Below, in pieces: positions 58,292 to 64,000 of a DNA stretch of 64,000 bases. The stretch is taken from NCBI RefSeq assembly GCF_041080655.1, contig NZ_CP163525.1:6262001-6326000 (forward strand), given 5' to 3'. Origin of the DNA: Streptomyces sp. CG4. Lineage in GTDB: Bacteria > Actinomycetota > Actinomycetes > Streptomycetales > Streptomycetaceae. Each line of letters begins with the position of its first letter. Within the stretch, counting starts at the first letter, position 1. The position numbers were made by a program, and so were the translations under genes. Below the pieces are notes generated by a model. It made no database searches. It saw only the letters and a list, made by a program, of their open reading frames with translations, and was not told the origin of the DNA.

Positions 58292-60760
58292 CTACACCCA
58301 CGTCCGGGGGCGGTAACGGTTGGCCCGTTCCACCAGTTCGATCCTCTCCTCGCCGCCGGGCGCCAGCCGGGCCAGCGTGCGGTAGGCGCGCTCCAGGCCG
58401 AAGCGGAGGCCCCGCTCGTCCAGACCGCTGCCCAGCAGCACCTGTCCGCCGGCGGCGGGCCGGCTGCCCTGGCCTCCGGAGAGTATCCAGTCCAGCGCCG
58501 AGCCGAGGACTTCCGCCGTCAACTCCTCGCGCCGCGCCGGGTCAAGACCGTACGCGTCCAGCGCCTCGACCTGCCCGGCGGCGGCCGTCAGGTCGTCCAG
58601 GAACGGTACGTCACCGGCACTCGCGGTGCGCTGTCTGAGCCGCGCCCGTACGGCGGCGACCCGGGCGGCCGTGTAGTGGATGGAGGACTCCGGCACCGAC
58701 TCCAGCGTCCGCACCGCCCCCTGCCGGTTGCCCGCCGCGAGCTGCACCCGGGCAAGACCGAAGGCGGCGCTGACGAAGCTCGGGTCGGTCGCCCACACCA
58801 GGTGGTAGTACTCGGCCGCGTTGTCCAGCTGGCCGAGCACCTCCGCGCACAGGCCGAGCGCCAGCTTGGGCGCGGCCTCGCCGGGGAAGGCGTCGTAGAT
58901 CGCGTCGAAGGCGAGCGCGGCGCCCTCGAAGTCGCCGGTGACCAGGGCGGCCACGCCCCGGTACCAGACCACCCGCCAGTCGTCCGGCCGCTCCTCGTCC
59001 AGCTTGGCCAGGCTCATCAGCGCGGTCCGCTGGTCGCCGTTCTCCAGCCGGGCGCGGATCTGCCGCAGCCGGGTCTCCACGGTCTGCGTGGGCGCCGCGT
59101 CGAGGGCGCTGATCAGCTCGGCCGGCGCGGAGGCCAGCAGACCGGCCAGGAAGCCCGCGTTGGGGTCGCCCGGGTCGACCAGCGGGACGGGCAGGGCGAG
59201 CGCGGCGGCCGGGGTGTCGACGGGCCGGACGAGGGCCGACGGCGGCAGCGCCGGGGCGGCGGACTCGGCCCGGCGCACCTCCCGCGCCCCCAGCGGGGAC
59301 ACGTCACCGTCCAGCCGCGGGAACAACTCCCGGTCGACGACCCGCACTTCGGGTCCGAACTGCGTCGACAGCGCGGGCCGCGGCCGCCCGGACTGCAGCG
59401 CGACCACCTCGCGCAGCACACCGGTGAGCTGTTCGACCATCTCCTGCGCGGAGCCGAACCGGCGGGCCGGGTCGGGGTCGGTGGCGCGCACGAGGAGCCG
59501 GTAGAAGGACTCGTAGCGGCGGAAGACCTCGATGGTCTCCGGATCGGGCAGGGAGTCGACGTAGGCGGTCGTGTAACCCTGGAAGTCGAAGGTGAGCACC
59601 GCGAGCGTACGGCCCACCGTGTACAGGTCGCTCGCCACCGAGGGACCGACCTCGGCGACCTCCGGCGCCTGGTAGCCGACCGTGCCGTAGATCGCCGACT
59701 CGTCGTCGTCCATGCGGCGCACGGCGCCCATGTCGATCAGCTTGAGCTGGTCCTCGGTCTGGATGGCGTTGTCGACCTTGAAGTCGCAGTACAGGAGGTT
59801 ACGGCTGTGCAGATGGCCGAGGGCTTCCAGCGCCTCGATGCCGTACGCGCAGGCCTGCTCCACCGGCAGCGGATCGCGGCGGCCCTCGGAGGTGCGGCGG
59901 GCGTTGGCGATCTCCTTCAGGGACTTGCCGCCGACGTACTCCATGACGATGTAGCCGTCGAGGGAGCCGGTGCGCTGGTCGAGGTGCTCGACGAAGTTGT
60001 AGATCCGCACGATGTTGGCGTGCTCGATCTCCGCGAGGAAGCGCCGCTCGGAGATCGCGGCGGCCATCGCGTCCTGGTCGCCGGTGTCCAGCAGGCCCTT
60101 GAGCACCACCCACCGGTCGGAGACGGCCCGGTCCACGGCGAGATAGACCCAGCCGAGCCCGCCGTGCGCGAGACAGCCGACGACCTCGTACTGGCCGTGC
60201 ACCACGTCCCCGGCCTTCAGCTTCGGCACGAAGGAGTACGGGTGCCCGCACTTGGTGCAGAAGCCCTCCGTACGGCCCGGCCGCTCGCCGCGGGCGCGGC
60301 CGACGGGTGCCCCGCAGTCGGAGCGCGAGCAGAACCGCTTCCGCTCGGGCACCTCCGGGTTCTCCAGCACCATCGCGCGCGGGTCCGGCCGGGGCACCTG
60401 CGGCACGTTCACCAGCCCGGCGCCGAGCCGGCCGCGCGTGGACGCGCCCGAGGAGGAGCCGGAGCTGCGCACCGACACCGACCGCCCGCTGGACTGCCCC
60501 GACAGCGAGCGCGAGAGCCGCCCGGACACCGAGCGGCGCGACTTCGACGACTGCGAGGACGTACGCGAGCTGTGCGAACCGCGTGAACTGCCGCTCTCCA
60601 CCGCGCCCTTGGTGAGCCCGGTGGGCGGCGAGCCGACCATCCCGTTCGCCGACACCACCGGGGCCAGGCCGCAGGTGTCGCAGTACAGCTCACCGCCGCC
60701 GACGTCCTCGTACGACCCCTCGCAGCCCGGCCGCTGACAGGTCTGACCCGCCTGGCTCAT
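58292..60760 (-). CDS. pknG: PknG-like serine/threonine protein kinase with TPR domain
   Basis: An 822-residue kinase of PknG architecture: N-terminal Cys-rich segments (CQRPGC, YCDTCG, later CSRSDC and CTKCGHPY, rubredoxin-like), a Ser-rich linker, a kinase domain (about residues 190-450) with AHGGLGWVYLAVD, and a TPR-rich C-terminus. The catalytic loop reads LLYCDFKVDNAIQ, with YCD in place of HRD as in PknG. In mycobacteria PknG controls glutamate metabolism through GarA. Gene order with GlnH- and GlnX-like proteins supports the same pathway. Confidence 0.93.
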   Translation of the reverse strand: MSQAGQTCQRPGCEGSYEDVGGGELYCDTCGLAPVVSANGMVGSPPTGLTKGAVESGSSRGSHSSRTSSQSSKSRRSVSGRLSRSLSGQSSGRSVSVRSSGSSSGASTRGRLGAGLVNVPQVPRPDPRAMVLENPEVPERKRFCSRSDCGAPVGRARGERPGRTEGFCTKCGHPYSFVPKLKAGDVVHGQYEVVGCLAHGGLGWVYLAVDRAVSDRWVVLKGLLDTGDQDAMAAAISERRFLAEIEHANIVRIYNFVEHLDQRTGSLDGYIVMEYVGGKSLKEIANARRTSEGRRDPLPVEQACAYGIEALEALGHLHSRNLLYCDFKVDNAIQTEDQLKLIDMGAVRRMDDDESAIYGTVGYQAPEVAEVGPSVASDLYTVGRTLAVLTFDFQGYTTAYVDSLPDPETIEVFRRYESFYRLLVRATDPDPARRFGSAQEMVEQLTGVLREVVALQSGRPRPALSTQFGPEVRVVDRELFPRLDGDVSPLGAREVRRAESAAPALPPSALVRPVDTPAAALALPVPLVDPGDPNAGFLAGLLASAPAELISALDAAPTQTVETRLRQIRARLENGDQRTALMSLAKLDEERPDDWRVVWYRGVAALVTGDFEGAALAFDAIYDAFPGEAAPKLALGLCAEVLGQLDNAAEYYHLVWATDPSFVSAAFGLARVQLAAGNRQGAVRTLESVPESSIHYTAARVAAVRARLRQRTASAGDVPFLDDLTAAAGQVEALDAYGLDPARREELTAEVLGSALDWILSGGQGSRPAAGGQVLLGSGLDERGLRFGLERAYRTLARLAPGGEERIELVERANRYRPRTWV

Positions 60761-62031
60761 GACCGACCCCCCTTACGGTCCTCCGGCGCCCCCGCGCCGC
60801 CCAGTAGTTCGGCCGCCAGCTGCTGATAGCGCAGCACGGCCTGTTCGGCCACCCGCAGGTCGCACGGCGCGCTCCACAGCATCCGCCGGGCCGCGTCGTA
60901 TCGCTCGACCAGGAACGGGTCCTCCGCGTACCCGTGCCGGGCGACCTTCGCCTTGTACGCGTCGAGGCGGCCGCGCAGCTCGGCGCGGACCGCGAGCGGC
61001 GCGGTGACCGCGGTCAACGACTCGCGGGCGCGCAGCAGTTCGTCCTCGGCCTTCTGCTCCAGCGACTCCAGCAGCGGGGAGAGCCGGTGCCACTGCGCCT
61101 GCCTGCGGTACTCGGCCGCCGTCGCCAGCTGCTCCTGCAGCACCGTCGGCGGGCCGCTGACCACCGGCACCTCCGTCGCCGCGATCTTCGCCAGCACCTC
61201 GCCGCGCGCGGTACGGGCCTCGGCCAGGGTGCGGTCGGCGCGCGAGAGCACGTCCCGCAGCCGGATCAGCCGCGCCTCCGCGTCCTGCCGCACCGTCAGC
61301 ACGGCGTCGATCTCCCGGCGCACCTCCTCCAGGGCGCGCGCCTCCCGGTCGTACACCGTCGTGTCCGGGCGGCCGCCGCCCGGCGCCGAACTGCCCTCGG
61401 TCGGCACCCAGAAGGCCAGCGGGTCCGAGACGACGTCCTCGCGCAGCTTGGTCAGCGTGCGGGTGATCCGCTCCAGGTCGTCGCCCGCCGGGTGCTCGCC
61501 GGGGCGTACGCCGACGGAGTGCGCGAGCTTGCGGGTGCGCTGGAGTTCCGCGGCGAGTAAATCGATCCGGGCGGGCAGCGCCGACCACACCGCGTCGGCG
61601 GTGACGACCAGGTCCAGGCTCGTCGCGTACAGCTCGTTCATCCGGTCCACCAGCGCGGTCAGCGAGTAGGTCTCGCTGAGCCGGCCGCTCCCGGCGACGG
61701 TCACCGACTCGCCGCGCAGCAGCTCGGTCAGCTCCACCAGGTCCTCGCGGGTGGACCAGCGGCGCCGGCTGCGGATCTCCCGGGCGGAGCGCAGCGCCGC
61801 CGCATAGGCGTCGAAGTACCCCCACAACAGGGTGATCTGCGCCTCCGTGGCCTGCCAGCGTTCGCCGGTGACGCCGGTCAGACGGGCGCCTTCGAGGAGT
61901 CTGCGGCCCGCGTGGTCCTGCAGGGCCAGCAGCGAGGTCTCGATCGCCTCGTGCTCCTGGCCGAGCCGCGCCAGCGCACGGTCCACCTCGTCCCGGTCCA
62001 TCACCGGCCCGGCGGGGTCCGTGACGCCCAT
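60757..62031 (-). CDS. Coiled-coil protein of the PknG cluster (424 aa)
   Basis: A 424-residue soluble, strongly helical protein rich in Glu, Arg, Leu and Ala with heptad-like stretches (VRREIDAVLTVRQDAEARLI). No catalytic motif. The stop overlaps the kinase ATG (ATGA), so the two are co-translated. Possibly an adaptor between the membrane sensor proteins and the kinase; homologues seem confined to such actinobacterial clusters, from memory. Confidence 0.8.
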   Translation of the reverse strand: MGVTDPAGPVMDRDEVDRALARLGQEHEAIETSLLALQDHAGRRLLEGARLTGVTGERWQATEAQITLLWGYFDAYAAALRSAREIRSRRRWSTREDLVELTELLRGESVTVAGSGRLSETYSLTALVDRMNELYATSLDLVVTADAVWSALPARIDLLAAELQRTRKLAHSVGVRPGEHPAGDDLERITRTLTKLREDVVSDPLAFWVPTEGSSAPGGGRPDTTVYDREARALEEVRREIDAVLTVRQDAEARLIRLRDVLSRADRTLAEARTARGEVLAKIAATEVPVVSGPPTVLQEQLATAAEYRRQAQWHRLSPLLESLEQKAEDELLRARESLTAVTAPLAVRAELRGRLDAYKAKVARHGYAEDPFLVERYDAARRMLWSAPCDLRVAEQAVLRYQQLAAELLGGAGAPEDRKGGRS

Positions 62032-62072
62032 CGATCACCTCTCGCTGCTTGTGTTTCCCGGTCGGATGTGGC

Positions 62073-63110
62073 TCAACTCGTCCGCAGATACTGCGGTGCG
62101 GGCGGCTTGGACGGGCCCGAGTCCTTCCCCAGTGTCGCCGACAGCCAGGTGTCGTACGACGCCTGCCAGCCGTTCGCGCGGTAGCCCACCAGAACGCGAT
62201 TGACCCGGCGTACCAGATCGGAGGCGTCCTTCTTCATCGCCACGCCGTAGTACTCGGTCGTGAACGCCGCGCCCTTGAGCTCCACCGTCGGATCCTGCGC
62301 GGCCTGGCTGGCGGCGAGCGCGCCGTCGGTCACCACCGCGTCCGCCTCGCCCAGTTGCAGCCGGACCAGACAGTCCAGCTGGTTCGGGACGGTGGTGGAG
62401 ATGTCGGTGGAGGAGGGCAGGGTGCCCGCCTTCTTGTCGGCGTCCAGCTTGGTGTACGCCGTCGAACCGGCCGCCGTGCACACCTTCTTGTGCGCCAGCG
62501 TGGAGTTGTAGCCGGTGATCGAGGACGACTTGGGCGCGAGCACCTGCTGCCCGGTCTTGAAGTAGGGCGCCGAGAACGCGACTTGCGCCAGCCGCTCACA
62601 GGTGATGGTCATGGTCCGTACGACCATGTCCACCCGCCCGTCCTGGATCGCGGAGATCCGCTGGTTGGTCGGGATCGCCTTGAACTGCACCGCGTCCGGG
62701 TCGCCGAGGATGTCCTGCGCGATGCGGTGCACCAGGTCGATGTCGAAGCCCTCCAGCTCCGCGCCCTCGGTGTTCGGATTGCGATAGCCCCAGCGGTAGC
62801 TGTTCTGGTCGACGCCGACGATCAGCTTGCGCTTGGCGCCCGTACGGGACTTGATCGCGTCGATCGTCGGCCCGTCCGCGTCGGACGGCGGCAGGGTCTG
62901 GTTCTGTGCCTCGGACGGCGTGCAGTCCTCGGCGCGTGCCTGGCTGCCGGTCGCCACTCCCGGGCCGGACGTGCTCGCGGCCTGCCGGGCGGCCTGGGTG
63001 TGCGGCAGCAGCAGGACGAACGCCAGCGCCAGCGCGCACAGCACCGCCATCGCACCGACCCCGCCCCAGCCCCGCAGGGAGGCCCGTACACGTTGCGCGT
63101 ACATCGTCAT
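62073..63110 (-). CDS. glnH: GlnH-like amino-acid-binding protein, membrane anchored
   Basis: A 345-residue protein. One N-terminal membrane anchor (GAMAVLCALALAFVLLLP) without lipobox Cys is followed by a family 3 solute-binding domain: KLIVGVDQNSYRWGYRNP, EGFDIDLVHRIAQDILG, VVRTMTITCERLAQVAFSAP. GlnH of the PknG system binds Asp/Glu/Gln and signals through GlnX. No permease genes are near, which supports sensing rather than transport. It starts 8 nt from the GlnX-like stop. Confidence 0.88.
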   Translation of the reverse strand: MTMYAQRVRASLRGWGGVGAMAVLCALALAFVLLLPHTQAARQAASTSGPGVATGSQARAEDCTPSEAQNQTLPPSDADGPTIDAIKSRTGAKRKLIVGVDQNSYRWGYRNPNTEGAELEGFDIDLVHRIAQDILGDPDAVQFKAIPTNQRISAIQDGRVDMVVRTMTITCERLAQVAFSAPYFKTGQQVLAPKSSSITGYNSTLAHKKVCTAAGSTAYTKLDADKKAGTLPSSTDISTTVPNQLDCLVRLQLGEADAVVTDGALAASQAAQDPTVELKGAAFTTEYYGVAMKKDASDLVRRVNRVLVGYRANGWQASYDTWLSATLGKDSGPSKPPAPQYLRTS

Positions 63111-63118
63111 GCCCCCTG

Positions 63119-64000
63119 TCACCGGTACTCCGACAGTCTGCGCCCGATGCCGAACAGTGCGCCGGCCGCGCCGAGCACCGCGAGCGCGGCCGCGCCCACC
63201 GGCAGCCCGGTCATGGCGTCCCGCCCGTCGACCGCGGCCTGCTGGAACTCGGTCTGCTCGTGGTCGATGGCCCGGGCGAGATCGCTGTCGACACCGTCGA
63301 AGCACTCGCCGGTGGCGCCCTTGGCGCCGATGACCTTGTCCAGCGCCTGCTGGTAGTTGCCGTCCTCGTCCTCGGTGCGGGCGGATGCGTGGCGCTGCTT
63401 CCACACCGTCATGTCGCCCTCGGCCGCCTTCACCGGAGTACGGCCGCCCTGGTCGTCGGCGAGCTGCCCGGCCCGGGTCAGGCCCTTGCCGAGCGTGGTC
63501 ATGTCCTGGTCGAAGGCGTAGTAGTAGGTGTCGTACGTCTTGCCGTCGACCGTGATGGTCTCGGCGCCGCGCGCCACCAGGCTCAGGTTCTCGTTCCCGC
63601 GCGCCTTCAGCGAGGCGATGCGGGCGTCGTGCAGGACGGTCAGCGAGCGGATGCCGTGGTCGTAGGAGCCGTTCAGCTCCGCGCGGGCCACCGCGTGCCC
63701 GACGACGAGCCACAGCAGGGCGACGGCGGTGGCGCCGGAGGCGGCGACCAGGCCGTGGTTGAGGACGCGGTTGGTGCGCCGGTACGTGCGCTGCTGGGCC
63801 CAGCCGAGCGCGGCCAGCGCGAGCACGCCGAGCGCGATCGCGAGCCACGGATACGGCGTCGCGTTCCCGTAGTCGGCGTCGAGGCGCTGGTTCTCCTTGG
63901 TGTAGAGATCCTCCGCCGCCGGGAGCATCTCCTTCTGCATCTTCTCGTTGGCGTAGCGCAGATACGCGCCGCCGACCGGATAGCCCTGCCGGTTGTAGGT
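63119..64000 (-). CDS. GlnX-like membrane sensor protein, 5' truncated by window edge
   Basis: At least 293 residues are visible; the frame is open through base 64000, so the N-terminus is missing. Membrane helices occur near the first ATG (PWLAIALGVLALAALGW and GLVAASGATAVALLWLVVGH) and at the C-terminus (GAAALAVLGAAGALFGIGRR), with an extracytoplasmic helical segment between. Mycobacterial GlnX is a tandem-loop membrane protein encoded with glnH and pknG, matching this order. Assignment is by synteny and topology. Confidence 0.75.
   Translation of the reverse strand, partial: TYNRQGYPVGGAYLRYANEKMQKEMLPAAEDLYTKENQRLDADYGNATPYPWLAIALGVLALAALGWAQQRTYRRTNRVLNHGLVAASGATAVALLWLVVGHAVARAELNGSYDHGIRSLTVLHDARIASLKARGNENLSLVARGAETITVDGKTYDTYYYAFDQDMTTLGKGLTRAGQLADDQGGRTPVKAAEGDMTVWKQRHASARTEDEDGNYQQALDKVIGAKGATGECFDGVDSDLARAIDHEQTEFQQAAVDGRDAMTGLPVGAAALAVLGAAGALFGIGRRLSEYR

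Overview
The window is a high-GC chromosomal stretch of a Streptomyces species. The evidence is the codon bias, tyrosinase melC1/melC2, a sporulation-type dynamin pair next to an SsbB-like gene, LAxTG-type sortase substrates, and a pSAM2-like actinomycete integrative and conjugative element (AICE). All identifications come from reading the sequence; no database search was run.

Layout. (1) Positions 1-9321 hold one tightly overlapping plus-strand operon for an extracellular polysaccharide: sugar transferase (5'-truncated by the window edge), O-antigen-ligase-like polymerase, MurJ-type flippase with a long Ser/Ala/Pro extension, NodB deacetylase, GT4 glycosyltransferase, Wzz-like co-polymerase, FemAB/GNAT-like acyltransferase and methyltransferase. 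A secreted GH26-like glycosidase faces it. (2) 10.7-17.8 kb: a His-rich wall-anchored protein, a long-chain acyl-CoA synthetase, a VKOR protein, the tyrosinase pair and a stand-alone condensation-domain protein. (3) 18.0-23.2 kb: nine small secreted proteins of four families on both strands, with shared leaders and promoters; these are probably surface-coat proteins of unknown function. (4) 23.3-31.7 kb: 2-hydroxyacid dehydrogenase, tRNA-Arg(UCU), dynA/dynB-like GTPases, ssbB-like gene, and a degenerate thioester-domain (TQxA) wall protein.

(5) 32049-48510 is an integrated AICE bounded by a perfect 48-bp direct repeat. Its minus-strand backbone runs korSA-like regulator, small ORF, traSA-like FtsK translocase, spread genes, repSA-like HUH initiator, xis, int; a pif-like Nudix gene diverges from korSA. 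The cargo (41.4-44.4 kb) has visibly lower GC. It is a three-gene cassette of ParB/Srx-fold protein, D12-class DNA adenine methyltransferase and a HEPN-motif protein, and looks like an undescribed defence or modification module. Convergent to it, 5 nt past the HEPN stop codon, lies a permuted tRNA-like RNA that keeps the D arm, T arm and a split anticodon stem but has no acceptor stem. A second cargo block (44.9-48.3 kb) is a six-gene minus-strand regulatory operon, a divergent GntR gene with two palindromic operators, and a HAD-like gene.

(6) 48.5-53.6 kb is chromosome again: ettA (its start codon 42 nt from attR), thioesterase, hypothetical, a decayed gene, group II truncated globin and a PCMT-like methyltransferase. 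(7) 53.6-64.0 kb is a minus-strand signalling cluster read in the order GlnX-like membrane protein (truncated by the window edge), GlnH-like binding protein, coiled-coil protein, PknG-like kinase, PP2C phosphatase, VWA protein, FHA protein. It recalls the actinobacterial glnX-glnH-pknG amino-acid-sensing system, with added phosphatase, VWA and FHA partners.
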